From an uncultured Nocardioides sp. (lineage in GTDB: Bacteria; Actinomycetota; Actinomycetes; Propionibacteriales; Nocardioidaceae), in assembly GCF_947489365.1 (NCBI RefSeq), contig NZ_CANLDB010000002.1:124001-188000 (forward strand): a stretch of DNA of 64,000 nucleotides. The letters run 5' to 3'. The notes below the pieces were generated by a model. That model worked only from the letters and a program-made list of their open reading frames with translations, did not search any database and was not told where the DNA came from. A program made the position numbers and the translations under genes. Shown one piece after another: positions 33,390-42,401 of the stretch; positions within the stretch are counted from its first letter, which is position 1; every line of letters begins with the position of its first letter.

Positions 33390-33665
33390 TCAGCTCCCAC
33401 CGCTCGAGGCGGCGGGGGCGCCGGAGCCGCCGACGACCCGGCCCCCGGAGGTACTGGGCGAGGCCTGACGGGACGAGGCAGACCCGGCGTCGGAGGTCGT
33501 GGTCCCCGACCCGTCGGTGGAGGGGGTGGCCGCCTGGGCCGACTGCTGCGCCACCAGCACCCCGATCCCTGCCGTGCCCACCAGTGCGGTCGCGGCGATC
33601 GAGGCGGTGATCCGGCGCACGCGACGGCCCGCGAGCTCCCGGTCGAACGGAGGTGAGGTGGTCAT
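33390..33665 (-). CDS. Small exported Ser/Thr/Gly-rich protein
   Basis: A 91-residue protein with an Arg-rich n-region and one hydrophobic segment (about 19-41, SIAATALVGTAGIGVLVAQQ). This is either a signal anchor or a signal peptide cleaved after QAA. The remaining 45 residues are low-complexity Ser/Thr/Gly/Ala. It is the first gene of the operon with apbE. It lacks the FMN-binding domain that usually occupies this position, although its many Ser/Thr residues could in principle be acceptors. The function is unknown. Confidence 0.65.
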   Translation of the reverse strand: MTTSPPFDRELAGRRVRRITASIAATALVGTAGIGVLVAQQSAQAATPSTDGSGTTTSDAGSASSRQASPSTSGGRVVGGSGAPAASSGGS

Positions 33666-33738
33666 GGGACCAGCGTGGCCCGCACGCCTGTTCACTTCCC
33701 TGGTTGTTTCTGTGAGCCTGGTGTGACCGACGTCCTGG

Positions 33739-35067
33739 TCACTCCCGGCGGGGCCTGGGTGGGTGTGCGGGGGGTGGTCGGGTCTCGTGGACGTGGCCGG
33801 TGGGGGTGGTGGTCTCCACGACGTGGGTGCCGTCGGGGTCGTGTCGGGTCTTGGACCGCCATCCGGGGGCCTGCTTGGCGTAGTTGCAGGCCTCGCACAG
33901 GCCCTGGCCGTTGTCGGCGGACGTGGGGCCGCCTTCCTCGACCGGCGTGGCGTGGTCGGTGTGGCGGATGGGGGCGCCGCACCAGGGGTTGCGGCAGTAC
34001 CGGTCCCGGCGACGCAGGAACAGCGCGAGGAGCAGCGGGAAGCAGCGGGCGGCGGACTCCATCGCGACGAGCTGGCCGGTGGCGGGGTCGGTGAAGATCC
34101 TGCGGAAGACGCCGAGGGTCTCCACGGCGTCGGCGGTGAGGGAGCGGGCGAGGTCGGCGGGGACCTCCCCGTACCCGTCGACCCACCCGAACGCATTCGG
34201 CACCTGCGCGGCGTGCGACCCCTCGGGCAGCAGCGCGTCCAGTGGCACGGTCACGTCGACGTGCACCGGGACCGGCTCGGACACCGGGTCACGCCCGGTG
34301 ACGCGTCCGACGAGGGTGTCGGCCATGACCTGACCCCGCGACCGCTCGTCACCGGCAGCGCGGGCCTGGTCCGCAGCGAGCGTCAACGCGGCGATGAGGG
34401 CGACGCCCTCCTTGACGGGCAGCAACGCCGAGAGCCGCAGCATCGTGTCGGGCGCGGGCCGCGAGGAGACGTGCCGGTCGGCCTCCGCAGCAGCGCGACG
34501 CCGGACCGCGCCCGCGGGGTCCGCGGCACACGCCAGGGCCTCCGCGGCACCGCGGGCCTGCCAGTCGTTCATCGCACACAACCGCTCGGCCCGCTCAGGG
34601 TCACCGGCGAGCTGGGCGTCCACCGCGCGGCGGTCGTCCAGGTCGAGCCACACGATCCGCCCCAGGATCAGCGACACCCGCCGCTCGGTCAGACGCCCTT
34701 CACGCCACAACTCCGCCAGGTGCGGCAGCGACGCGACCTCGCGGGCCAGCCCCAGGTGCGCGGACCCCCGTGACGGCGGCTCGCGGCGCGCCAGCGCGAT
34801 CTGGTGCCCGATCCCGCGCCCCACCCGCGACCCACGCACGCCCGCGGCTTCCTGCCGGGCGACCGCGGCGGCGTACACACCCCGCGCCGCCGTCGCCTGC
34901 GCCGACTCCGCGACACACTTCAGGGTCTCCAGCGCACCGATCACGTCGATCAGGTCCACCTCGCAGGCACCCCGCGAATCGAGCGCGCCGAGACCACGGA
35001 CGAAGGCCCGCGCAGCAGCCACGGGGTCCTCCCGCACCATCGTCTCGATCACCGACGTTTCGCTCAT
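33739..35067 (-). CDS. DUF222/13E12-type HNH endonuclease-like protein
   Basis: A 442-residue protein of the actinobacterial 13E12/REP13E12 group. The long helical DUF222 domain (about 25-330) is followed by a C-terminal HNH module: RYCRNPWCGAPIRHTDHATP, then GPTSADNGQGLCEACNYAKQ, with a Cys2/Cys2 zinc site and the HNH catalytic His-Asn-His pattern. Such genes are multicopy in actinobacteria and may be mobile or defence-related; none of this is proven here. ATG 35067 is preceded by TACAAT, so the transcript may be almost leaderless. The C-terminal tail is Pro/Arg-rich. Confidence 0.9.
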   Translation of the reverse strand: MSETSVIETMVREDPVAAARAFVRGLGALDSRGACEVDLIDVIGALETLKCVAESAQATAARGVYAAAVARQEAAGVRGSRVGRGIGHQIALARREPPSRGSAHLGLAREVASLPHLAELWREGRLTERRVSLILGRIVWLDLDDRRAVDAQLAGDPERAERLCAMNDWQARGAAEALACAADPAGAVRRRAAAEADRHVSSRPAPDTMLRLSALLPVKEGVALIAALTLAADQARAAGDERSRGQVMADTLVGRVTGRDPVSEPVPVHVDVTVPLDALLPEGSHAAQVPNAFGWVDGYGEVPADLARSLTADAVETLGVFRRIFTDPATGQLVAMESAARCFPLLLALFLRRRDRYCRNPWCGAPIRHTDHATPVEEGGPTSADNGQGLCEACNYAKQAPGWRSKTRHDPDGTHVVETTTPTGHVHETRPPPAHPPRPRRE

Positions 35068-35207
35068 GTGTTCGATTGTATTCGCGACCACCGACAGCGG
35101 TGGGCACGGAAATGCCTTTCCCGGGAATCTGTGGAAAAGAATTCCACGACAGGGATCGGGGTCCAGGCGCTGTCGTTCGCCTCCACCCCACCCGGGGGGT
35201 CAGCGCA

Positions 35208-36296
35208 TCAGCCGGCCAGCCAGAGCAGCGCCGGCGCCGCCTGCGCGGTGGCGCGGCGGACCTGGTCCTGCTGATTGGTCGGCACCCGGCCGTCCAGGAC
35301 GTCGGAGGTCGCGTCGTCGTACGCGATCGCGCCGGCCTCGGGGCCGTCGATCGCCTGGAGCTGCTCGACGGCTCCGGCGGCGGCCGCGGCGGCGTCGGTC
35401 TCGCCGTGGGTCCCGAGCGCCCAGCCGGCGAGGCCGGTGGTGTTGGCGTTGGCCTGCGGGCCCTCCTCGCCCGCGAGGCCGCCGTCGGCGTCCTGCTGGG
35501 AGACGAGCCACTGCGCGGCGTCGTCGAGAGCGTCGGAGAGGCCGTCGACCTCGCCGTCGAGCTCGTCCGCGACCGGACCGAGCGTCAGCAGCACGATCGC
35601 GGTGGTGTCGTTGTCGGGCGAGGAGTTGCCGTCGCCCTCGCACGTCTCGTCGGAGGCCCGCGGGCTCGCGAAGGCCGCGCGGAACCAGCCGTCGTCGCAC
35701 TGCTGCTCGAGCAGGAACTCCGCGACGGGGGCGGCGTCCTCGCTGCCGGCGTCGTGCAGGGCGCGGGCGCCGTACGCCTGGCCGATGACGTTGGAGTAGT
35801 CCTCGTCGGCGTCGTCGACGATCCGGCCGGTCGAGGGACCCTCGTCGACGACGAGGTCCTCGAGCTGCTGGAGCAGCACGCCGGGGTCGGCGTCCTGGGT
35901 CTGCAGGAAGTACAGCGCCTTGGCGGTGGCGCCGGAGTACACGTCGTCGCCCAGGGTCGTGTACGACGCCTGGTCGGTGCGGACCGCGTCCGTCACGGTC
36001 GCCACGGGCTCGTCGTACCCGCCGATGGTGTCGAGCGCCATCCCGACGTCGATGCTCAGGCCGAGGTCGTCGGTGGCGAACTGGTCGTTGCGGATCACCC
36101 CGTCGGTCAGCTGCTCGGCGAGCCAGTCCCCGGCGGCGGTGGCCTGGGGGGTGGCCGCGGGCACGCCGGAGGACGACGACGCCGAGGAGGACGAGGACGA
36201 CGACGGGCCGTCCGAGGAGGAGCCGCACCCCGCGAGCAGCAGGCTCGTGGCCGCGAGGGCGGCTGCGGCGGCACGGACACGGGGGCGGGACGACAC
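35208..36296 (-). CDS. Alpha-barrel lipoprotein, paralogue of the B12-operon barrel
   Basis: A 362-residue lipoprotein. The lipobox LLAGC puts the lipidated Cys at residue 24, and a poly-Ser linker follows to residue 43. The rest is an alpha/alpha toroid homologous to the riboswitch-controlled protein at 10385-12013: compare WLAEQLTDGVIRNDQF, DDLGLSIDVGMALD, LEQQCDDGWFR and NANTTGLAGWALG. The paired Cys of the barrel are conserved. It lacks the C-terminal Ig-like domains. The start GTG 36296 lies just after the stop of a third paralogue. A ligand-binding role, perhaps for B12 or a similar molecule, is inferred from the family only. Confidence 0.78.
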   Translation of the reverse strand: MSSRPRVRAAAAALAATSLLLAGCGSSSDGPSSSSSSSASSSSGVPAATPQATAAGDWLAEQLTDGVIRNDQFATDDLGLSIDVGMALDTIGGYDEPVATVTDAVRTDQASYTTLGDDVYSGATAKALYFLQTQDADPGVLLQQLEDLVVDEGPSTGRIVDDADEDYSNVIGQAYGARALHDAGSEDAAPVAEFLLEQQCDDGWFRAAFASPRASDETCEGDGNSSPDNDTTAIVLLTLGPVADELDGEVDGLSDALDDAAQWLVSQQDADGGLAGEEGPQANANTTGLAGWALGTHGETDAAAAAAGAVEQLQAIDGPEAGAIAYDDATSDVLDGRVPTNQQDQVRRATAQAAPALLWLAG

Positions 36297-36301
36297 GTCG
36301 G

Positions 36302-37441
36302 CTACTCCATCCAGGTGAGGGCGGCGATCCCCTGCACGGTGGCACGGCGCCAGTCGCTGGGGGGAGGCACCCCCAGCCCGTACGCCTCACCGTCGGCGAG
36401 GTCGACGGCGTCGTACGCGACGGCGCCGCGGTCCACACCGCTGGTCAGCTGGAGCCCGGCGACCGCTTCCGCCGCCCGTGAGGCGGCGTCCACGTCGCCC
36501 CAGGCGCCGAGCGCCCGGGCCGCCAGGGCGGTGCTCACGGCGTTCGGTCCCTGGCCCTCGCCGCCGGCGAGCGAGCCGCCGTCGACCAGGCCGTCGGCGT
36601 CCTGCTGGGTCACGAGCCAGTCCGCGGCCGCGCCCATCGCCTGCTCGACGCCGTCGACCTCGCCGGCCAGCGGGCCGATCATCAGCAGCGCAAGGGCGGT
36701 GACGTCGGTGTCCGGGGCGCCGCCGTCGGTGTCGCAGGTCTGGTTCGGGGAGTCCAGCTGGGAGAAGCCGACCCGGAAGTAGCCCTCCGCGCACTGCTGG
36801 TCGAGCAGGAAGTCCACGACGTCCTCGGCACGGTCGCTGCCCGCGTCGACCAGCGCACGAGCGCCGTACACCTGGCCCTCGACGTCCCCGATCTCGTCGA
36901 GGGTGGAGGTGCGCAGCCGCCCGGGGAAGGCCGGGTCGGTGGACGCGACCTGCTCGAGGGTTCCCTGGAGACCGGCCGGGTCACCGCCGGCCAGCTGCAG
37001 CAGCAGCAGCGCCTTGGCGCTGGGACCGACGAGACGCTCGCGGCTCCTGATCGTGTACGCGACCCGCTGCTCCTCGATCGCGGTGGCGATCTCCTCGACC
37101 TCGGTGTCGTGGCCGCCGGTCTCGACCAGGGAGAGCCCCAGGTCGACGGTGGCGTCGAGGTCGATCTCGTCGCGCTCGTCGTCGCGCAGGGCACCGCGGA
37201 CGAGCTGGCCGGTCATCCAGTCGGCGGCGGCGTCGGAGCGCACCGCGGGCTCCGGGTCGACGACCACCCGGGTGCGCGGCTGGGGCGCCCCGCCCGCGAG
37301 GGAGAACGACAGGACGACCAGGAGCAGCACGACGCCGAGGACCACGGCGGGGACGACCCACCGCCGCCCGGGTGCGGGCGGGCTCTGGTCGGTGTCGCCG
37401 GCCGACGGCTCGGCGTCGGGCGGGGTGGCGTCGGAGCTCAC
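36302..37441 (-). CDS. Alpha-barrel protein with N-terminal membrane anchor, third paralogue
   Basis: A 379-residue protein with a hydrophilic N-terminal 28 residues, one membrane helix (about 29-49, VVPAVVLGVVLLLVVLSFSL) and an extracytoplasmic alpha/alpha toroid. Shared elements with the two other barrels include LDQQCAEGYFR, QTCDTD, DTDVTALALLMIGP and a late DWRRATVQGIAAL. The DDxGLxVD loop is altered (DLDATVDLGLSLV), so the binding site may differ. GTG 37441 lies one base from the gatB stop, which suggests read-through from gatB. No cobalamin aptamer precedes the gene. Confidence 0.75.
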   Translation of the reverse strand: MSSDATPPDAEPSAGDTDQSPPAPGRRWVVPAVVLGVVLLLVVLSFSLAGGAPQPRTRVVVDPEPAVRSDAAADWMTGQLVRGALRDDERDEIDLDATVDLGLSLVETGGHDTEVEEIATAIEEQRVAYTIRSRERLVGPSAKALLLLQLAGGDPAGLQGTLEQVASTDPAFPGRLRTSTLDEIGDVEGQVYGARALVDAGSDRAEDVVDFLLDQQCAEGYFRVGFSQLDSPNQTCDTDGGAPDTDVTALALLMIGPLAGEVDGVEQAMGAAADWLVTQQDADGLVDGGSLAGGEGQGPNAVSTALAARALGAWGDVDAASRAAEAVAGLQLTSGVDRGAVAYDAVDLADGEAYGLGVPPPSDWRRATVQGIAALTWME

Positions 37442-37442
37442 G

Positions 37443-38936
37443 TCAGGTCAGGCGCTCGAGGACGAGCTCGCGCACCCGGGCGGCGTCCGCCTGCCCGCGC
37501 ATCTCCTTCATGACCGCACCGATGAGCGCGCCGGCGGCCTGGACCTTGCCGTCACGGATCTTCTGGGCGACGTCGGGGTTCGCGGCGATCGCGGAGTCCA
37601 CCGCGGCGCCCAGCGCGCCGTCGTCCGAGACGACCGCGAGACCGCGGCGCTCGACGACCTCGGCCGGGGTGCCCTCGCCCGCGAGCAGGCCGTCGAAGAC
37701 CTGGCGGGCGAGCTTGTCGTTGATGGTGCCCGCGTCGACCAGGGCCTGGACCTCGGCGACCTGGGCGGGCGTGACGTCGAGGTCGGCGAGCTCGACGCCG
37801 GCGTCGTTGGCGCGTCGTACGAGCTCGGAGCCCCACCACTTGCGGGCGGCCTGCGGCGAGGCGCCGGCCGCGACGGTCTCCTCGACGAGCAGCAGTGCCC
37901 CGGCGTTGACCACGTCGCGCATCTCGGGCTCGCTGAAGCCCCACTCCTCGGCCAGCCGCGAGCGCTTGGCGGTCGGGTTCTCCGGCAGGGTCCCGCGGAG
38001 CTCGTCCACCCACTCCGCCGGCGGCGCCACGGGGACGAGGTCGGGCTCGGGGAAGTAGCGGTAGTCCTCGGCGTCCGACTTGGCGCGACCGGACGTCGTG
38101 ATGCCGGTGTCCTCGTGCCAGTGACGGGTCTCCTGCGTGATGGAGCCGCCCGCGGCGAGGACGGCGGCGTGGCGCTGCATCTCGTAGCGGACGGCCCGCT
38201 CGACGGAGCGGTAGGAGTTCACGTTCTTGGTCTCGGTGCGGGTGCCGAGGGCATCGGTGCCGCGCGGGGCGAGGGAGAGGTTGACGTCCGCGCGCAGGTT
38301 CCCGCGGTCCATGCGGGCCTCGGAGACACCCAGGGCGACGATGAGCTCGCGCAGCTGCGCGACGTACGCGCGGGCGACCTCGGGCGCGCGGGCGCCGGCT
38401 CCGCGGATCGGCTTGGTGACGATCTCGATGAGGGGGATCCCGGCGCGGTTGTAGTCGACCAGGGAGTAGTCGGCGCCGTGGATGCGCCCGGAGGTGCCGA
38501 CGTGGGTGGACTTGCCGGTGTCCTCCTCCATGTGGGCGCGCTCGATCTCGACGCGGACGACCTCGCCGTCGGTGAGCGTGACGTCCATGAAGCCCTCGAA
38601 GCAGATGGGCTCGTCGTACTGGGAGGTCTGGAAGTTCTTCGGCATGTCCGGGTAGAAGTAGTTCTTCCGCGCGAAGCGGCACCACTCGGCGATCTGGCAG
38701 TTCAGCGCCAGGCCGATGCGGATCGCGGACTCCACCGCGACGCGGTTGACGGCGGGCATCGAGCCGGGCAGGCCCAGGCAGGTCGGGCACACCTGGGTGT
38801 TCGGCTCGGCCCCGAACCCGGTGGGGCAGCCGCAGAACATCTTGGTCGCCGTCCCCAGCTCGACGTGGACCTCCAGGCCCAGCGCGGGGTCGAAGTCGGC
38901 GAGGACGTCGTCGTACGCCACGAGCTCAGCGGTCAT
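37443..38936 (-). CDS. gatB: Aspartyl/glutamyl-tRNA(Asn/Gln) amidotransferase subunit B
   Basis: A 497-residue kinase-like subunit of the GatCAB amidotransferase, which converts mischarged Glu-tRNA(Gln) or Asp-tRNA(Asn) to the amide form. The signature [20 protein letters not shown], the paired Cys of [26 protein letters not shown] and the C-terminal GatB/YqeY tail ([21 protein letters not shown]) are all present. ATG 38936 is used; an in-frame ATG three codons earlier is an alternative. The gene is separated from gatA by a 328-bp repeat-filled gap rather than being tightly linked. Confidence 0.97.
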   Translation of the reverse strand: MTAELVAYDDVLADFDPALGLEVHVELGTATKMFCGCPTGFGAEPNTQVCPTCLGLPGSMPAVNRVAVESAIRIGLALNCQIAEWCRFARKNYFYPDMPKNFQTSQYDEPICFEGFMDVTLTDGEVVRVEIERAHMEEDTGKSTHVGTSGRIHGADYSLVDYNRAGIPLIEIVTKPIRGAGARAPEVARAYVAQLRELIVALGVSEARMDRGNLRADVNLSLAPRGTDALGTRTETKNVNSYRSVERAVRYEMQRHAAVLAAGGSITQETRHWHEDTGITTSGRAKSDAEDYRYFPEPDLVPVAPPAEWVDELRGTLPENPTAKRSRLAEEWGFSEPEMRDVVNAGALLLVEETVAAGASPQAARKWWGSELVRRANDAGVELADLDVTPAQVAEVQALVDAGTINDKLARQVFDGLLAGEGTPAEVVERRGLAVVSDDGALGAAVDSAIAANPDVAQKIRDGKVQAAGALIGAVMKEMRGQADAARVRELVLERLT

Positions 38937-39000
38937 GGCGCCCATCGTAGGTAGACCCGGCCGCCCGGTCTCATCTGGGCCGATGCGGCGCCCCCGGTGA

Positions 39001-39264
39001 CGCCGAGTCGGCCCGAACGCACCGCCGTACGACGCCGAGTCGGCCCGAAGGCACCGCCGTACGACGCCGAGTCGGCCCGAACGCACCGCCGTACGACGCT
39101 GAGTCGGCCCGAACGCACCGCCGTACGACGCCGAGTCGGCCCGAAGTCATACGTTCGGGCCGACTCGACGCCCACAAGACGCACGTTCGGGCCGACTCGG
39201 CGCCCAGAAAGCGTACGTTCGGGCCGACTCGGCGCCCAGGAAGCGTGCGTTCGGGCCGACTCGG
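39001..39264. repeat. 32-bp-periodic repeat array, four direct then four inverted units
   Basis: Units begin at 39001, 39033, 39065 and 39097, exactly 32 bp apart and nearly identical, each containing GAGTCGGCCCGAA. A partial fifth at 39129 meets the inverted half, whose units begin at 39151, 39183, 39215 and 39247 and contain TTCGGGCCGACTC. The two halves are reverse complements in the core, so the array can fold into one long cruciform or hairpin. There are no variable spacers of CRISPR type, and 32 is not a multiple of three, so it is not coding. It fills the gap between the gatA stop and gatB. Confidence 0.93.
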
Positions 39265-40761
39265 TTACTCCGGCGGGGTCTGGGGGCCACCCCACTGCTG
39301 CTGCAGCAGGGCCTCCAGGGCGGCGCCGACGCGGTAGCACCGGTCGTCGGCGAGCGCGGGCGCCAGGACCTGGAAGCCGACGGGGAGGCCGTCCTCGGGG
39401 GCCAGGCCGGCGGGGACCGAGATGCCGGGGACGCCCGCGAGGTTGGCGGGGATGGTGGCGAGGTCGTTGAGGTACATCGCCACCGGGTCGTCGAGCTTCT
39501 CCCCCAGCCGGAACGCCGTGGTCGGTGCGGTGGGGCTCACCAGGACGTCGACCTGCTCGAAGGCCGCCGCGAAGTCCCGCGAGATCAGCGTGCGGACCTT
39601 CTGCGCCTGGCCGTAGTAGGCGTCGTAGTAGCCGCTCGACAGGGCGTACGTGCCGAGGATGATGCGGCGCTTCACCTCGTCGCCGAAGCCGGCGTCGCGG
39701 GTGGCGCGCATGACGTCCTCGGCGCTGGGCGAGTCCTGCTCCGGCATCACGCGGATGCCGTAGCGCATCGCGTCGAAGCGGGCCAGGTTGGACGACGCCT
39801 CGGCCGGGAGGATCAGGTAGTACGCCGCCAGCGCGTGCACGAACGACGGGCACGAGACCTCGACGACCTCGGCACCGGCGCCGCGGAGCAGCTCGACACC
39901 CTCGTCGAACCGCTGGCGGACGCCGGCCTGGTAGCCCTCGCCGCCGAGCTCCGCGACGACGCCGACCCGCAGCCCGGTCAGGTCGCCGGTCGCGCCGAGG
40001 CGCGCGGCCTCGACCGGGTCGGCGAGGACCTCGGTGGTGCTGGTGGAGTCGAGCGGGTCGTGACCGCCGATGACCTGCTGCAGGAGCGCCGCGTCGAGCA
40101 CGGTGCGGGTGACCGGGCCGGCCTGGTCGAGCGAGTTCGCCAGCGCGACGAGGCCGTAGCGCGACACGGCGCCGTACGTCGGCTTGACCCCGACCGTGCC
40201 GGTGACGGCGCCGGGCTGGCGGATCGAGCCGCCGGTGTCGGTGCCGATGGCCAGGGGCGCCTCGAACGACGCGACCGCCGCCGCCGAGCCGCCGCCGGAG
40301 CCGCCGGGGATGCGGTCGTGGTCCCACGGGTTGCGCGTCGGGCCGTACGCCGAGTGCTCGGTGGAGGAGCCCATCGCGAACTCGTCCATGTTGGTCTTGC
40401 CCAGGATCGGCAGGCCGGCCTCACGCAGGCGGGCGACCACCGTGGCGTCGTACGGCGGCACCCAGCCCTCGAGGATCCTCGAGCCGCAGGTGGTGGGCAG
40501 GCCCTTGGTGGCCAGCACGTCCTTCACCGCGATCGGGACGCCGTCGAGCGCGGACGCCGGGGTGCCGGCGGCGCGGCGGGCGTCGGACGCCTCGGCCTGC
40601 GCGAGCGCGCCCTCGGCGTCGACGTGGAGGAACGCGTGGATCGGGCCGTCGACCGCACTGATGCGGTCCAGGTGCGCCCGGGTCAGCTCGACGCTGGTGG
40701 TCGAGCCGTCGGCGAGGGCGTCGGCCAGCTCGGCGGCCGTCCGGCGGGTCCAGTCGCTCAC
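39265..40761 (-). CDS. gatA: Aspartyl/glutamyl-tRNA(Asn/Gln) amidotransferase subunit A
   Basis: A 498-residue amidase-signature enzyme that releases ammonia from glutamine for GatB. The Ser-cisSer-Lys triad is visible: Lys in [12 protein letters not shown], and Ser residues in [20 protein letters not shown] and [12 protein letters not shown]. It is translationally coupled to gatC (GTGA at 40758-40761). The stop codon lies immediately at the edge of the 32-bp repeat array. Confidence 0.97.
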   Translation of the reverse strand: MSDWTRRTAAELADALADGSTTSVELTRAHLDRISAVDGPIHAFLHVDAEGALAQAEASDARRAAGTPASALDGVPIAVKDVLATKGLPTTCGSRILEGWVPPYDATVVARLREAGLPILGKTNMDEFAMGSSTEHSAYGPTRNPWDHDRIPGGSGGGSAAAVASFEAPLAIGTDTGGSIRQPGAVTGTVGVKPTYGAVSRYGLVALANSLDQAGPVTRTVLDAALLQQVIGGHDPLDSTSTTEVLADPVEAARLGATGDLTGLRVGVVAELGGEGYQAGVRQRFDEGVELLRGAGAEVVEVSCPSFVHALAAYYLILPAEASSNLARFDAMRYGIRVMPEQDSPSAEDVMRATRDAGFGDEVKRRIILGTYALSSGYYDAYYGQAQKVRTLISRDFAAAFEQVDVLVSPTAPTTAFRLGEKLDDPVAMYLNDLATIPANLAGVPGISVPAGLAPEDGLPVGFQVLAPALADDRCYRVGAALEALLQQQWGGPQTPPE

Positions 40762-41057
40762 TGCTCGTCCCCCAGGATCCGCGGGACGGCGAAGCGCTGC
40801 TCCTGCGCGTCGGGCGCCCCGGAGAGCGCCTCCTCCGGCGTCAGGCTCGGCGTCACCACGTCCTCGCGGAACACGTTCGTCAGCGGCAGCGGGTGCGACG
40901 TGGGCGGGACGTCGTCCGAGGCCACCTCGGAGATGGACGCGACGGAGTCGAGGATCACCGACAGCTGGGGCGCCAGGTGCTCCAGCTCGGCGTCGGACAG
41001 GTCGATCCGGGCGAGGTCGGCGAGGTGTCGCACCTCGTCGGCGCTGATCTGGGCCAT
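40758..41057 (-). CDS. gatC: Aspartyl/glutamyl-tRNA(Asn/Gln) amidotransferase subunit C
   Basis: The 99-residue GatC, which stabilises GatA and wraps around the GatA-GatB interface. Its typical features are the N-terminal [19 protein letters not shown] and [20 protein letters not shown]. It is the first gene of the gatCAB operon and overlaps gatA by 4 bp. Confidence 0.96.
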   Translation of the reverse strand: MAQISADEVRHLADLARIDLSDAELEHLAPQLSVILDSVASISEVASDDVPPTSHPLPLTNVFREDVVTPSLTPEEALSGAPDAQEQRFAVPRILGDEQ

Positions 41058-41150
41058 GCACCCAGCCTAGGAGTGTGCGAGGTTCGGGATGATCCCGGCC
41101 CGGGCACCGGTTGGGGGACACGACAACCGATGTCCACGAAAGGACACTGC

Positions 41151-41741
41151 ATGACCAAGGTCGCGATCGTCTACTACTCCTCCTACGGCACGGGCCAGGC
41201 CATGGCCGAGCGGCTCGAGCAGACCGCCCAGGGACTCGGCGCCGAGGTGCGCCGCCGTCACGTCGCCGAGACCGTCCCCGACGAGATCATCGCCGGCCAG
41301 GAGGGATGGAAGGCCCACCGCGACGCCGTCGCCGACGAGCCCACCGCCAGCCCGGACGACCTCGAGTGGGCCGACGTGGTCATCTTCGGCTCGGGCACCC
41401 GCTACGGCAGCGTCACCAGCCAGCTGCAGTCCTTCATCGACACCCTCGGCCCGCTGTGGGGCCAGGGCAAGCTCGCGGACAAGGTGTACGCCGGCTTCAC
41501 GTCGACCTCGACCCTGCACGGTGGCCAGGAGACGACCCTCCTGGCGCTCATGACCACCTTCACCCACTTCGGCGGCATCATCGTCCCGCCGGGCTACACC
41601 GACCCGGTGAAGTTCGAGGACGGCAACCCGTACGGCGTGGGCATCGTCGCCGGCGAGAACGTCCCGACCGACGTCGACAACCGCGCGCTCGACCACCTCA
41701 TCACCCGCGCGATCACGGTGTCGCAGAAGCTCGGCGCCTGA
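41151..41741 (+). CDS. wrbA: NAD(P)H:quinone oxidoreductase, WrbA family
   Basis: A 196-residue flavodoxin-like protein. The FMN phosphate loop [15 protein letters not shown] and the WrbA-type segments [20 protein letters not shown] and [20 protein letters not shown] identify the type IV quinone oxidoreductases, which make two-electron reductions of quinones and protect against oxidative stress. ATG 41151 has SD AAAGGA. The long open frame upstream in the same phase is leader sequence. The gene stands alone, divergent from gatC and closed by a terminator. Confidence 0.93.
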   Translation: MTKVAIVYYSSYGTGQAMAERLEQTAQGLGAEVRRRHVAETVPDEIIAGQEGWKAHRDAVADEPTASPDDLEWADVVIFGSGTRYGSVTSQLQSFIDTLGPLWGQGKLADKVYAGFTSTSTLHGGQETTLLALMTTFTHFGGIIVPPGYTDPVKFEDGNPYGVGIVAGENVPTDVDNRALDHLITRAITVSQKLGA

Positions 41742-41756
41742 GCCACAGAACCTCTC

Positions 41757-41791
41757 GAGGCCCGTCTTCCCGTCCGGGGAGGCGGGCCTCG
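41757..41791 (+). terminator. Stem-loop after wrbA
   Basis: The 15-nt arms pair with two G-U positions around a short loop. The element begins 16 bp past the wrbA stop. Confidence 0.75.
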
Positions 41792-41876
41792 TCGCGTCCC
41801 GATCTCCGGCGGCACCACAACCGGATCCGACCCCCGCGGCATCTGACAGGGTGACCGACCACCGAGGGGGACCCGC

Positions 41877-42401
41877 ATGGCCCGACCACCGAGCGACGAG
41901 GACTTCGCCGACCTCGTCCACGCCGCCTGGCCGTCGCTGTACCGAACGGCGTACCTGCTCCTCGGCGACGCGGCCGAGGCCGAGGACCTGACCCAGACCG
42001 CACTCGCGAAGACGTACGCCTCCTGGGGCCGGGTCCGCGAGCCCGCCGCCGCCCGCGGCTACGCCCGCACCGTGCTCGTCAACACCGCCACCTCGTGGTT
42101 CCGCCGGCGGTCGTGGCACAACGAGCTGCCCACCGAGACGCTGCCCGAGCGGCCTGCGCCCGAGGTCGGGAACGACGACCGCCCGGTGCTGCTCGCCGCC
42201 CTGGCCCGCCTGGCGCCCCGCCAACGGGCCGTGGTCGTCCTCCGCTTCTACGACGACCTGTCGGTCGCCGAGACCGCCCGCGCCCTCGGGATCACCGAGG
42301 GCACGGTCAAGTCCCAGACCTCCGTCGCCCTCGACCGGCTCCGTGCGGTGCTCGGCGACTCCTTCCTCCAGCCGTCCGACCAGGGGGCCTCCCATGACTG
42401 A
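41877..42401 (+). CDS. SigE-family ECF RNA polymerase sigma factor
   Basis: A 174-residue extracytoplasmic-function sigma factor. Region 2 (FADLVHAAWPSLYRTAYLLL, then AEAEDLTQTALAKTYASW) and region 4 (LARLAPRQRAVVVLRFYDDL, then TEGTVKSQTSVALDRLR) are present with nothing else, matching the actinobacterial SigE/SigM-like family. ATG 41877 follows a GAGGGGG SD. The next gene overlaps by 8 bp and encodes a single-pass membrane protein, most likely the cognate regulator. Confidence 0.92.
   Translation: MARPPSDEDFADLVHAAWPSLYRTAYLLLGDAAEAEDLTQTALAKTYASWGRVREPAAARGYARTVLVNTATSWFRRRSWHNELPTETLPERPAPEVGNDDRPVLLAALARLAPRQRAVVVLRFYDDLSVAETARALGITEGTVKSQTSVALDRLRAVLGDSFLQPSDQGASHD

Noticed and set aside
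33739..35067. Insertion sequence or prophage associated with the 13E12/HNH gene
   Set aside because: No terminal inverted repeats, transposase or integrase are visible around it; only the single gene is supported.
39001..39264. CRISPR array, suggested by the regular 32-bp spacing
   Set aside because: The units are contiguous repeats without unique spacers, the second half is inverted, and no cas genes are present.
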